From CAYHVK01 sp964360255 (GTDB taxonomy: Bacteria; Bdellovibrionota; Bdellovibrionia; Bdellovibrionales; UBA1609): a stretch of DNA of 64,000 nt. The notes under the pieces were generated by a model. The model saw only the letters and a list, made by a program, of their open reading frames with translations, was not told the origin of the DNA and searched no databases. The stretch is from assembly GCA_964360255.1 (NCBI GenBank), contig CAYHVK010000015.1:10208-74207 (forward strand), read 5' to 3'. Below, one piece after another: positions 50,633 through 59,892 of this stretch (its first letter is position 1; each line of letters starts with the position of its first letter). Made by a program: the position numbers and the translations under genes.

Positions 50633-51862
50633 TTAAACTGTCGTCGGGCTATCTAGACCGTATTCAGTATGAAGAGCCTCAGCGGCCTTAGCCAAGTCTT
50701 TTTTAGGAATCACAGCGCTAATTTTAATGTCGGATGTCGTAACCAAATGAATCTCAGCCTGGGCTGCGTTCATCGCTTTAAAGAAACGTGATGCAACACC
50801 CGGATGATTCTTCATGCCCACGCCAACCACAGAGAGCTTAGCCATATCTTTAATAATTTCGACCTTCTCAGAACCTGAGAGATACTTCTTTAAGATCAGC
50901 TCAGCCTGCGGAAGATCTTCATCTGGTAAAGAGAACGCCAGCTGCTGATCGTCTTTGTTTTTAGACTGAGTGATAATGTCGATGACAATACCCTTCTCAG
51001 CTAAGTGATCGAAGAGCCCTGTTAAGAAAGCCGAGCCCAGCGGAACTTGCTTCATGCTGATAACTACAGTTTGCGGGTCATGAGTTACAGATGTCACAAC
51101 AGGATTTTCTAACATTTGATTTTCTCCTACAATCCAAGTGCCTTCGCGGGCCTCGAAAGTTGAACGCAAGTGAATACGCACGCCGTACTTGGCAGCGATT
51201 TCGACCGATCTAAAATGTAAAACTTTAGAGCCGACCGAGGCCATCTCCATCATTTCTTCAAAAGTTATAATAGGAATCTCACGGGCCCGTTTAACAAGTC
51301 GTGGGTCAGCCGAAAAAACGGCCGGCACATCGGTGTAGATTTCGCACTCGCTTGCGCCCAGAGCTGCAGCAATGGCGACGCCAGTTGTATCTGATCCGCC
51401 ACGACCTAGAGTTGTAATACGATCTTCGGCCGTCACACCTTGAAAGCCAGCCACAATAGGGATCACATTTTTAGCCAAAAGGTCGTTTATGCGCTTTACA
51501 TTAATATTTTGAATACGAGCTTTCGAGAAGAGTTCGTCAGTTTGAATTCCCGTCTGATGAGCGAGCAAGGGCTCTGCCTTATAACCACGCTTTTCAAAGG
51601 CCATTGCTAAAAGTGCGATAGAAACCTGCTCGCCTGAAGCCACTAGCATATCGTAGGCTGGGCCGCGATAATAAGGGTCAACCTGATTCGCTAAAGCCAC
51701 GAGACGATTGGTTTCACCCGACATAGCTGAGGCGACCACAACTGCTTTCTGACCAGCTTTTATATCTTCGATAACTCGCGCCGCTACCGCTTCAATACGC
51801 TCGATTGAGCCCACTGAAGTGCCGCCAAATTTTTTTACTACCACTTGTGACTTAGAATCCAT
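50633..51862 (-). CDS. lysC: aspartate kinase
   Basis: The start VVVKKFGGTSVGSIERI, TLGRGGSDTTGVAIAAALGA, and YTDVPAVFSADPR are diagnostic; the C-terminal 150 residues carry two ACT-type domains (VISMKQVPLGSAFLTGLFDHL and LSVVGVGMKNHPGV), so lysine/threonine feedback is probable. It catalyses the first step to diaminopimelate and lysine. The start is 34 bp from the divergent M14 gene, so their control regions overlap. Confidence 0.95.
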   Translation of the reverse strand: MDSKSQVVVKKFGGTSVGSIERIEAVAARVIEDIKAGQKAVVVASAMSGETNRLVALANQVDPYYRGPAYDMLVASGEQVSIALLAMAFEKRGYKAEPLLAHQTGIQTDELFSKARIQNINVKRINDLLAKNVIPIVAGFQGVTAEDRITTLGRGGSDTTGVAIAAALGASECEIYTDVPAVFSADPRLVKRAREIPIITFEEMMEMASVGSKVLHFRSVEIAAKYGVRIHLRSTFEAREGTWIVGENQMLENPVVTSVTHDPQTVVISMKQVPLGSAFLTGLFDHLAEKGIVIDIITQSKNKDDQQLAFSLPDEDLPQAELILKKYLSGSEKVEIIKDMAKLSVVGVGMKNHPGVASRFFKAMNAAQAEIHLVTTSDIKISAVIPKKDLAKAAEALHTEYGLDSPTTV

Positions 51863-51896
51863 ATTATGCCGGCTAATGTATTGGAGAACTCGCGAA

Positions 51897-52550
51897 ATGA
51901 AAACTTTTATTTTTGGACATTCTCATTCTGGCTTACCTATTTGGGGTCACCGCTTCGGTCACGAAGGTCTTAGAGTTTTGATTCTGGGCGGAGTTCACGG
52001 CAATGAGCCTGAGGGTGTGGTCGCTGCCGAAGGTTTGTTAGAAAGATTTCACGAAAACTACGCCTTTAAGCTTCAAATCACAGTGGTTCCATCCTTCAAC
52101 GTGGATGGGGTTCTGAGAGGAACCCGAAAGAACGCCCGCGACGTCGATTTAAACCGCAACCTTCCAACCCGTGACTGGACGGCCCGAGTCGCCGAAGAAA
52201 AGTATCATCCCGGCCCGAGTCCTTTAAGCGAGCCCGAGAATAAGGCTCTGGCTCAGTTTATTGAAACAGAGAAACCGCAATTCATTCTCAGTCTCCATTC
52301 ATTTATGAACCCTATGCTCCTTGATAATGAGAGCCTTTGCACAAAAGAGTGTCAGACTTTGTCGCAATTGACGGGCTATGTAATAAAAAATCAGATTGGT
52401 TACCCGACACCTGGTTCACTTGGTACTTACGGCGCCGTTGAAAGATCAATTCCGACCTTAACTTATGAGCTTTTACGCGGTATGGATTTCACAGAAATTA
52501 AAGACAAACATGTTCCTGCCATTTACGAGATGCTCAAGCAAAAACAGTAA
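51897..52550 (+). CDS. M14-type zinc carboxypeptidase, murein peptide amidase (MpaA)-like
   Basis: The zinc site is H-G-N-E in LGGVHGNEPEGV plus a later His in SLHSF; the substrate-binding NARDVDLNRNLP and the catalytic Glu in LTYELLRG are present. The order and length (217 aa) match MpaA, which splits the gamma-D-Glu-diaminopimelate bond in murein peptides, freeing diaminopimelate. It lies between lysC/lysA and dapD, the enzymes that make and use diaminopimelate. Prey peptidoglycan is a possible source. The start is ATG at 51897. Confidence 0.82.
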   Translation: MKTFIFGHSHSGLPIWGHRFGHEGLRVLILGGVHGNEPEGVVAAEGLLERFHENYAFKLQITVVPSFNVDGVLRGTRKNARDVDLNRNLPTRDWTARVAEEKYHPGPSPLSEPENKALAQFIETEKPQFILSLHSFMNPMLLDNESLCTKECQTLSQLTGYVIKNQIGYPTPGSLGTYGAVERSIPTLTYELLRGMDFTEIKDKHVPAIYEMLKQKQ

Positions 52551-52563
52551 CCGAGGTCAGCTG

Positions 52564-53373
52564 ATGAAAAATGTGATTGAAAAAACCTACGACGATGTTG
52601 TTAATAAAAAAGCCGAGTTCAACTCAACACAAATCAAAGCTATTGAAGAGACCATTGCTGGTCTCGATCGTGGTGAACTTCGCGTTATCAATCCGAACGA
52701 TAACTCAGTCAATGAATGGGTTAAAAAAGCTATTTTGCTTTATTTTCGCACTCAAAAAATGTCTTTACTTGAAGCTGGCGATTTTAATTTTTTTGATAAA
52801 ATTCCAGTTAAAAAGTGGCAAGGAAGTGAAGGCGTTCGTGCTGTCCCATTAGCCATGGTTCGTCGGGGAGCTTTTATTGCTCCGGGCGCAGTCCTTATGC
52901 CGTCTTACGTCAATATCGGAGCCTATGTTGGTGAAGGCTCAATGGTTGATACATGGGCTACAGTTGGTTCGTGTGCCCAAGTTGGCAAGAATGTTCATAT
53001 CTCTGGCGGCGTTGGTTTAGGGGGAGTTCTCGAGCCTCTACAAGCATCACCAGTTATTATTGAAGACAATGTTTTCTTGGGCAGTCGCTGTATCGTTGTT
53101 GAAGGCGTTGTCGTTGAAGCAGGAGCGGTCATTGGCGCAGGGGTCACTCTCACTGCCAGCACTCGCATCATTGATGTGACACAAAAAGAGGGCCCTGCTG
53201 TTAAAGGCCGTGTACCGCGCAACTCAGTGGTGATTCCTGGTACCGTGCAAAAAGAATTCGCCGCCGGATCTTATGGCGTGCCTTGTGCTTTGATTATTGG
53301 GCAGAGAAAAGAATCGACGGATTTGAAAACATCTTTGAACAATGTTCTTCGTGATTTTAATGTACCGGTTTAG
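52564..53373 (+). CDS. dapD: tetrahydrodipicolinate N-succinyltransferase
   Basis: Left-handed beta-helix hexapeptide repeats (GAVLMPSYVNIGAYVGEGSMVDTW, VGKNVHISGGVGLGGVLEP), with the DapD signature RRGAFIAPG and SRCIVVEGV. It acts in the succinylase branch of diaminopimelate synthesis. ATG at 52564 behind GAGGT, 13 bp after the M14 gene. Its stop overlaps the convergent permease stop by four bases. Confidence 0.95.
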   Translation: MKNVIEKTYDDVVNKKAEFNSTQIKAIEETIAGLDRGELRVINPNDNSVNEWVKKAILLYFRTQKMSLLEAGDFNFFDKIPVKKWQGSEGVRAVPLAMVRRGAFIAPGAVLMPSYVNIGAYVGEGSMVDTWATVGSCAQVGKNVHISGGVGLGGVLEPLQASPVIIEDNVFLGSRCIVVEGVVVEAGAVIGAGVTLTASTRIIDVTQKEGPAVKGRVPRNSVVIPGTVQKEFAAGSYGVPCALIIGQRKESTDLKTSLNNVLRDFNVPV

Positions 53374-54617
53374 TTTTTAGAACGCAAAGCCTGCGACGGA
53401 GTCATCTCTAGACTTCCGCGCACTGGTAGCCACGAGGCCAAGAAAGCTAAAGCTAGTAAGCCAACAAAAATATAGAAAATCTGAAGTGGATTAATCAGCG
53501 CTGGAAGCGTTGGATCTGTGTAAATATCTGGCAAAAGTGGAATTTTAATAAACTGCAGAAGTGATGAAAGAATTAAACCAATAATAAGGCCGATCAGCAT
53601 CCCTGAAGCAGATAAAGCAAAACCAATGCTCTGAAATAAAAAGAGCGCTCGCCTTTTCGATAAACCAAGGGCCATTAAAAGTCCAATTTCTTTTCTCTTC
53701 TGCGTGATCAGCATAATCAAAACCGTGACCAGCGAGAAGCTGGTGATCAGTAAAGTCAGAGTTAAGAAGGCCCCCATAGCATATTTTTCCATTTTAAGAG
53801 CGAAGAAAAGAGCCGAGTTTCTTTCAGACCAAGTTTCAAGTTGAAAATTATTTTCTCTTAAAGTTGTCGCCCATTTTGATTCAAGCCCCGGATCGCTGAG
53901 ACGAACTTCAATGCCCGTTTCAATTGAAGCGGCTTTTCTGAGGCCACCTAAGGCTTGAGTGCGATCATAATAAATAAATTGCGAATCCACTAACGGAATG
54001 CCCGTTGATAGAACGGCCTGCACTCTCACCTTTTCAAAAGGTGGGATCTCTCCTGAAGGAAGCAGCAAACCTTCTGGCGCGATCAAAGTCAGTTCATCAC
54101 CTTCAAAAACACCTAAGCTCGCGGCGAGTTCAGCTCCGATTAAAATTTCGTGAGCGCCCAGTTTTTCAACAGTTGAGGCTTCAGACATCCTCTGATCGTC
54201 ATGCTGGCGCAACGAAAGACCCGAACCCGCTCGTCCCATAAGCTGAGTGAGCGGACCTGGCATTAAGCCTTTTGCCACTCCGCCAGAGAACGCTCCGTCT
54301 ATTGTGCGTAAAATAACGTCTTGTTGATCGAATGGCGAAACTTCAACTACATCTTCTCCCGAAAGATTTGAAGCTTTACTTTCTAAAAGCTCATTAAGAC
54401 TTGGCTCGGCGCGGATGCCTTTGATAATTAAATGAGGCTCGATACTTAATAAGCGATCACTTTGCGATTTATTAAAGCCATTCATAACTGAGAGAACGAG
54501 AACTAAAGCTGCTACGCCGAGAGTATTGCCCACCAGACACAGGCGGGCCAGCGAGCGCACTAAAGCTCCGGCTCTTTTTGAAAAGAAATATCGCTTAAAT
54601 ATTTGCAGGGCTAACAT
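53370..54617 (-). CDS. lipoprotein-releasing ABC permease, LolC/E type
   Basis: The N-terminal transmembrane segment is followed by a large periplasmic domain (about residues 45-270), then three C-terminal transmembrane segments with FALKMEKYAMGAFLTLTLLITSFSLVTVL and RKEIGLLMALGLSKRRALFLF, the FtsX-type core. LolCDE extracts lipoproteins from the inner membrane, which suits the many lipoproteins here. The ATPase lolD is not in this window. Confidence 0.88.
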   Translation of the reverse strand: MLALQIFKRYFFSKRAGALVRSLARLCLVGNTLGVAALVLVLSVMNGFNKSQSDRLLSIEPHLIIKGIRAEPSLNELLESKASNLSGEDVVEVSPFDQQDVILRTIDGAFSGGVAKGLMPGPLTQLMGRAGSGLSLRQHDDQRMSEASTVEKLGAHEILIGAELAASLGVFEGDELTLIAPEGLLLPSGEIPPFEKVRVQAVLSTGIPLVDSQFIYYDRTQALGGLRKAASIETGIEVRLSDPGLESKWATTLRENNFQLETWSERNSALFFALKMEKYAMGAFLTLTLLITSFSLVTVLIMLITQKRKEIGLLMALGLSKRRALFLFQSIGFALSASGMLIGLIIGLILSSLLQFIKIPLLPDIYTDPTLPALINPLQIFYIFVGLLALAFLASWLPVRGSLEMTPSQALRSKN

Positions 54618-54725
54618 AGGAATAGCCTAGGCCCTGCACTTAAATTTGTACAGGGCTCATCTCATCAATAATTAACTTCACTAGATATCAGGTGAATTTC
54701 AACTCGCCGCAAGCAAGATTTATCA

Positions 54726-55301
54726 CTAAAACCGTGGCGATGCGATCGGCGAAGCTCGAGTGCTTTTAAGTTTGTAAAGATACTTATTCCACTGATGCAA
54801 ATATTCGATTCGCTCTTTATAGCCGAGATCTCGCTCGATTTGATTACCAGAGAAATAAATTTTTAAACCCAACTCTTCAAAGCGTGTAAGTAAAACGCGC
54901 GTGTAGGCAAGGCCATCCCAAAATTTATGCTTAAGACCGCTGCCGCGATGGGCATTGGTGAGTTTGCGCGCCAACAAGCCCGTGAAAGTACGAAGAAATG
55001 CTCTGAAACCTTCAGGGTTTTTAAAGCGAACTTTAAGATGTAAGTGATTCCCCATATTTACATAATCTTGAATTTCTACAAATGATTTCTTGGCTCGCTC
55101 TTTAAGCAATAAGTGAATCATTCTTTTATGGCGATAAAAACTCAGCCCACCCTTAGCCCTTGATGATTTGAGCACAACATGAGTCGTACAACCTGGCAAA
55201 AGCGGTCGCTTGATTTTACGCCGTTTTTTAAGACTCTCACCGCCATGGGTGTAACGCTTAAAAGTACGAAGTTCTTTTTTTGGTAGAAGCATTTCTTGCA
55301 T
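54726..55301 (-). CDS. REP-associated tyrosine transposase-like protein (IS200/Y1, HUH)
   Basis: The 191-aa protein has the small HUH fold: HVVLKSSRAKGGLSFYRHKRMI, then YVNMGNHLHLKVRFKN with the HLH metal motif, and KIYFSGNQIERDLGY where the catalytic Tyr is expected. Such stand-alone RAYT proteins process REP-type hairpins rather than complete insertion sequences. No terminal hairpins of an IS200 are obvious at either side. The long perfect hairpin at 48.7 kb is a candidate relative of its targets. Confidence 0.7.
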   Translation of the reverse strand: MQEMLLPKKELRTFKRYTHGGESLKKRRKIKRPLLPGCTTHVVLKSSRAKGGLSFYRHKRMIHLLLKERAKKSFVEIQDYVNMGNHLHLKVRFKNPEGFRAFLRTFTGLLARKLTNAHRGSGLKHKFWDGLAYTRVLLTRFEELGLKIYFSGNQIERDLGYKERIEYLHQWNKYLYKLKSTRASPIASPRF

Positions 55302-55701
<400 letters not shown>

Positions 55702-56592
55702 TCAATCCCCCGCCGCCGGAGTGCGCGCTTTTTCTTCGGCTTTCACTTCTTTCACATTACCGCTCAATAAGAAAGATTTTTGAATCGCCTTCAGAGTGAC
55801 AACCATTTCGTTCAGCGCCTCTAATGCCCGCTTAGAAGCTTGCGGAAGCTCGGGGCCAATAGCTTCCATTGTGGGAGACAAATTACGAGTGAGCGTATTC
55901 AAATCAGTCACTAACTGTGCCATATTTTTACCTAAAGCCGGAGAATACTCCCGCATTTCAGGAATCACTCCATTGAGATCTTTCGTCAGTTTCGTCACTT
56001 CAATAGACATCTTATTTATATTCACGAGCATAGGGTCAACACGGTCAAACATACGAATCAAAGTCTCTGTACGTTTCGGGTCAGCAAAAGCTTTAGCTAA
56101 GGTTGATAAATTCACCATCAAGCCTTCAAGATTGCCTAAGAATGGGCCCAGCTTACGGCCACTGATCAAATCCATCATATCAAATGAAGCTATCGAAACG
56201 AGAGGCTCTTTCGGATCAGCTAGCGGCTCATCATCAGAACCCACTGAAATTTCAATAGCTTTGTCACCGATAACAAATGGACGCACAATTTGAACCACGC
56301 TGTCTTTGCGAATGTAAGGAGTCATTTTATCTAGCACTTCAAAGCGTACAATAACTTCAGAAGCCGAAATTAATTCAACATCTGTGACTTCACCAGCTCT
56401 GAGACCTGAAATCTTAACCGGCACACCTTCAAAAAGGCCATCGGCGCTAGCCACTTGAGTAGAGTATGTTACTTTCTTGGCGAGCCAACCTTTTTTAATT
56501 GTTGTCACCGTTAGAAAAGCAAGAGCACAAATAAATGAGACCACGACAAAAAGTCCGGCAACCATCTCAAAATGACTAAACTTAGCTCGCAT
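55702..56592 (-). CDS. mlaD: MlaD-type MCE-domain protein (phospholipid transport)
   Basis: One N-terminal transmembrane segment (MVAGLFVVVSFICALAFLTV), then the MCE domain with FEGVPVKISGLRAGEVTDVEL and long helical regions with heptad-like spacing (residues 170-265). It works with MlaE/MlaF to move phospholipids across the periplasm. The C-terminus ends EEKARTPAAGD at a TGA next to a G5 run (C5 on the forward strand at 55707-55711); one extra G would extend the protein through a related EEK-rich tail to 55604. It overlaps mlaF by 11 bp. Confidence 0.88.
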   Translation of the reverse strand: MRAKFSHFEMVAGLFVVVSFICALAFLTVTTIKKGWLAKKVTYSTQVASADGLFEGVPVKISGLRAGEVTDVELISASEVIVRFEVLDKMTPYIRKDSVVQIVRPFVIGDKAIEISVGSDDEPLADPKEPLVSIASFDMMDLISGRKLGPFLGNLEGLMVNLSTLAKAFADPKRTETLIRMFDRVDPMLVNINKMSIEVTKLTKDLNGVIPEMREYSPALGKNMAQLVTDLNTLTRNLSPTMEAIGPELPQASKRALEALNEMVVTLKAIQKSFLLSGNVKEVKAEEKARTPAAGD

Positions 56593-57295
56593 TATTGACC
56601 TTCCGCTCTGGAGTTGAATAAGAACTCAGCATTTTTTCTTCAATAGAAATAACGTGATTATAAAGACCTTCGATAAAATTAAAATCTTCAGTCACGATAA
56701 ACACATGTTTGAGTAAGCCCGACGCTAAACGGTCTTGGATGTTTTTCTTTAGCGCCACTTTAACTTCGTTTCTCAAGCCCGTTGTCGGATCATCAAGCAG
56801 AACCATTTCAGGATTCAAAACAAAAGCGCGGGCCACACAAGTCGCCTTACGAACGCCTCCCACGACATTTGAGGGACGCATTTCGCGAAATGAATCGAGC
56901 TGAAAATCGGCAATTAAGTTTTTAAGTTCTTTCTCGGCTTGTGAAGGCGATAAGCTCTCGTGATACATGAGTGGCAACGCTAAATTTTGCACAATAGTGC
57001 GGTTATTTAAAAGCCCACCGAAGTCGAAGCTGTAACCCATTTTACAGCGCAGAGGCAGAAACTCTTCAAACGAAGATTGTGCCATATTAGTGCCATTAAT
57101 ATTGTACTCACCAATCTGGGGCATAACTAAACCGCAAAGCATTTTTAAAAGCGTCGATTTGCCGCTCCCGCTGATACCGCGAATCCAAACCACTTTATTG
57201 GTCGGCAGCTCAAGAGTCGTATCTTTAATAATCTCAACTCCACTACCAACCGTGAGAGTCACATTTTTCAAGGCTAATGAATGGATCGAGCTCAT
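56582..57295 (-). CDS. mlaF: MlaF-type ABC ATPase with degenerate catalytic motifs
   Basis: The P-loop GISGSGKST (residues 40-48) is intact, but other hallmark sites differ from normal ABC ATPases: the Q-loop region reads SFDFGGLL (no Gln), the signature reads VVGGV instead of LSGGx, Walker B ends LLDD instead of LLDE (D169), and the H-loop reads VTED instead of VTHD (E203). ATP binding is likely; hydrolysis may be weak or altered. It overlaps both mlaE (ATGA, 4 bp) and mlaD (11 bp), so the three are translationally coupled. Confidence 0.85.
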   Translation of the reverse strand: MSSIHSLALKNVTLTVGSGVEIIKDTTLELPTNKVVWIRGISGSGKSTLLKMLCGLVMPQIGEYNINGTNMAQSSFEEFLPLRCKMGYSFDFGGLLNNRTIVQNLALPLMYHESLSPSQAEKELKNLIADFQLDSFREMRPSNVVGGVRKATCVARAFVLNPEMVLLDDPTTGLRNEVKVALKKNIQDRLASGLLKHVFIVTEDFNFIEGLYNHVISIEEKMLSSYSTPERKVNNAS

Positions 57296-58095
57296 AAAAA
57301 CCCGAGCCTTGTGAGATAGAAAAGAATCGTCACAATCATATTAAAGCCCACAACATAAATAATGCTGTTCACAACAGCTTTCGTTGTCACTTGCGGGACT
57401 TCATGCGGACCGGCGGTCACAAGAAGACCTTGGTAGCAACAAACCGTGAAAATGATGGCTCCGCTGAAGAATACTTTTAAAGCAAAAAGCCAGATGTCGG
57501 CCATTGTAAAGGCTTGGATGATTGAATCTAGGTAATGATTAAAAGCCACTTTTTGAAATATACGGGCGGCTAAAAAACCGCCGAAAATAGCACTAAAAAT
57601 AAAATAAAGTGCGAGGCAGAATACACTGAGAATTCCGCCCACAAGACGCGGAAAAACAATAAAGCTGAGCGGGTTGATGCCCATCACTTCAAGAGCTTCA
57701 ATTTCGCGATTGGCTTTCATGTTGCCAAGTTCTGATGCCACCGCCGTACCCGAGCGTGCAATAACAATCAAAGCTGTGAGCAAAGGCCCGACTTCACGCA
57801 CGACAACGATCAACATCAATTGCCCGAGCATGTTCGAGCCACCCAAAAGATTGTACTGCGATGACGCTTGCATAATCACAATGCAGCCCGTGGCCACAGC
57901 GAGGGTTATAACTAACGGCAACGCTTGATACCCGGTGAAATAAACTTGTGAGGCCACAACATTCACAATTGTGCGTGTGCCCTGCTGCGCGTGAAATAGA
58001 GTTGTACGGAATGAAAGATAAATCATTAAAAATACACGAAAGGTGTACTCAAAAATGCTTAAGACGTTATGACCAACTTGTCCGATGTACCGCAT
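57292..58095 (-). CDS. mlaE: MlaE/YrbE-family ABC permease
   Basis: Five transmembrane segments and the family block ARSGTAVASELGNMKANREIEALEVMGINP, where REIEALEVMG is the conserved coupling helix. 267 aa is typical. First gene of the mlaE-mlaF-mlaD set. MlaB and MlaC genes are not visible here. Confidence 0.93.
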   Translation of the reverse strand: MRYIGQVGHNVLSIFEYTFRVFLMIYLSFRTTLFHAQQGTRTIVNVVASQVYFTGYQALPLVITLAVATGCIVIMQASSQYNLLGGSNMLGQLMLIVVVREVGPLLTALIVIARSGTAVASELGNMKANREIEALEVMGINPLSFIVFPRLVGGILSVFCLALYFIFSAIFGGFLAARIFQKVAFNHYLDSIIQAFTMADIWLFALKVFFSGAIIFTVCCYQGLLVTAGPHEVPQVTTKAVVNSIIYVVGFNMIVTILFYLTRLGFL

Positions 58096-58178
58096 GAGTT
58101 TTTATCGGCTCGAACAACGGAAAATATGAGGCCTTAAAAACGAAACTTGAAGTGATTTAAGAGATAAATTTCTAGCCT

Positions 58179-58751
58179 TTAGTAAGCCCATAGGCGGTAG
58201 AAAAGTGACTTTGTAACTTCTAATATGAGATCAAAAAAGTCTGGGTCGACTCGGCCGGCAATCACCGCTCGTGGCTTAATTTCATATCCAACCGGCAGAA
58301 CCGAGCGAAAAAGATTGAGTGAGCGCAACATATGAAGTCTTGATGTAACGAGAATAATATCTTTGCACTGGAGCGCCTCGATCAAAGGCTGGGACTGCTG
58401 AGCATTACCGTAAGTCGTCATTGAGCGCTTTTCTAAAACTATATCTTGCTCACTGATGGGACCGTAATAAGGGAGTTGTGAGAAAATATCACGAAGCTCA
58501 GCGTGCGGATAAACTCCTGAAATAATCAATTTTCGAATGCGCCCTTGCGCGAGTAAATCAAAACCTTCACGCACGCGACCTGGTGAACCCGTAAGTACAA
58601 CAGCGCAATCCCCTTTTTGATCAAGGGTCCACGCTGTTACTTCTTGGGCTAAAATTTTCTGCGCTTCGAGCCAGTAAAGCCAAGCAAGGCCCGAAACTAA
58701 AAGAGCGATGACAGCGAAACTGAGAATTAACTGCTTACGAATTAACGACAA
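58179..58751 (-). CDS. DUF218 (YdcF/SanA-like) protein
   Basis: A single N-terminal transmembrane segment and then the DUF218 core: CAVVLTGSPGRVREGFDLL, IRKLIISGV, EKRSMTTYGNAQQSQPL and ILVTSRLHMLRS. The family includes envelope-associated nucleotide-binding-fold proteins such as SanA. It overlaps the ridA gene by 10 bp on the same strand. Confidence 0.85.
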   Translation of the reverse strand: MSLIRKQLILSFAVIALLVSGLAWLYWLEAQKILAQEVTAWTLDQKGDCAVVLTGSPGRVREGFDLLAQGRIRKLIISGVYPHAELRDIFSQLPYYGPISEQDIVLEKRSMTTYGNAQQSQPLIEALQCKDIILVTSRLHMLRSLNLFRSVLPVGYEIKPRAVIAGRVDPDFFDLILEVTKSLFYRLWAY

Positions 58752-59116
58752 GCGATCACTTCAACTTCGACCTTCACGCCTTTCGGCAAACCGGCAACAG
58801 CCACTGTTGAGCGTGCTGGTGGATTTGTTTTAAAAAACGAGCCATAAACTTCGTTGACCGTCGCAAAGTCGTTCATGTCGGTGAGAAAAATTGTTGTTTT
58901 TACCACATTAGAGAATTGCAAATCTGCTCCATGAAGAACCGCCGCGACGTTTTTCATCACCTGCTGAATTTGCTCTTTCACCCCACCCGCTACAACCGCC
59001 GCAGTTTTAGGATCTAAAGCGATTTGCCCTGAGCAAAATAAGAAACCATTCGCTTCAACCGCTTGAGAGTAAGGGCCAATCGCTGCCGGAGCATTTTCGC
59101 TTGAGTGAATTTTCAT
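58742..59116 (-). CDS. ridA: RidA-family enamine/imine deaminase
   Basis: The start at 59116 (MKIHSSENAPAAIGPYSQAV) follows AGGTGG, and a GTG three codons earlier is less likely. Conserved FLFCSGQIALDP, NVVKTTIFLTDM, and NPPARSTVAVAGLPKGVKVEVEVIA with the catalytic Arg are present. RidA hydrolyses reactive 2-aminoacrylate-type imines. Confidence 0.94.
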   Translation of the reverse strand: MKIHSSENAPAAIGPYSQAVEANGFLFCSGQIALDPKTAAVVAGGVKEQIQQVMKNVAAVLHGADLQFSNVVKTTIFLTDMNDFATVNEVYGSFFKTNPPARSTVAVAGLPKGVKVEVEVIACR

Positions 59117-59170
59117 GAGTGCCACCTTTCTTTTGCGTCCGAAAATCGGACGACCAGATATATATGTTCT

Positions 59171-59680
59171 TTAAAAGTAAAAAGTAATGCCGGCGCGAAT
59201 GGGCGAATCACCAAAAGTTCTAAAACGAACTTCACTATCGATGGATGTCACGCTCACGCCCGCTTCAAATGCAAAACCCAGATTTTCAAGACCCGCGAAG
59301 AAAAATTCTCCTCCAAAAAAACCGCCCATTTCAAAGCCAGATTCAGTTTCGTATTTTGATGTTGTTGAATTGAGCTTCTCAACGCTAATAATGCCGGCGC
59401 CCGTTCCCATATAGAAATTCATATTTTCTTCAGTGAAAACCGTGCGGTAAAGACGCGCCATAAACCCAAAACGCGAATTGTCGTCTTCAGTGTCTACGCC
59501 CAAGGCCGCGCCGAAACCCAATTTACCTTCTGGCCAATAGCGAATAGACATCCCTGGCAGAGATTCAGAGAACTGGTCTGAATAGCCAATACCTAAGCGA
59601 CTTGATAAGTCTTTTGCAAATACGGTTGAAGTTTGAATTTGAACAACAAATAATGCGAGCAACAACAGTGAAAATCTCAT
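59171..59680 (-). CDS. small outer-membrane beta-barrel protein (169 aa)
   Basis: Signal peptide ends at VFAKD. The mature protein alternates hydrophobic and polar residues in about eight strands with Gly/aromatic girdles (GMSIRYWPEGKLGFGAAL, GGFFGGEFFFAG) and ends in GITFYF, the C-terminal Phe expected for BamA substrates. An eight-strand OmpX/OmpW-size barrel is likely; function unknown. Confidence 0.7.
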   Translation of the reverse strand: MRFSLLLLALFVVQIQTSTVFAKDLSSRLGIGYSDQFSESLPGMSIRYWPEGKLGFGAALGVDTEDDNSRFGFMARLYRTVFTEENMNFYMGTGAGIISVEKLNSTTSKYETESGFEMGGFFGGEFFFAGLENLGFAFEAGVSVTSIDSEVRFRTFGDSPIRAGITFYF

Positions 59681-59809
59681 CCTCGAACCCCTTTTAGAGA
59701 AAACTCATGCAGAGGGAGCATTAAAACCTGTAAGCCCACGGTATTTCAACATTTTATTTGCTTGAAACTGAGCAAAAAACGCTTTAGCTTAAGCCCTCCT
59801 AGATTTTGA

Positions 59810-59885
59810 GGGCCCTTAGCTCAGCTGGGAGAGCGCTAGCATGGCATGTTAGAGGTCAGCGGTTCGATCCCGCTAGGGTCCACCA
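59810..59885 (+). tRNA. tRNA-Ala (GGC)
   Basis: A 76-nt cloverleaf with encoded CCA: acceptor GGGCCCT/AGGGTCC including the G3-U70 pair that specifies alanine, D-arm GCTCAGCTGGGAGAGC, anticodon stem CTAGC/GTTAG with loop ATGGCAT (anticodon GGC), and T-arm with GGTTCGATCC. Confidence 0.95.
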
Positions 59886-59892
59886 AAGTATC

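Noticed and set aside
54629..54655. Imperfect hairpin between the LolC/E-type permease and transposase genes as IS end
   Set aside because: The stem GCCCTG/CAGGGC is short with a mismatch and has no partner on the other side of the transposase gene.
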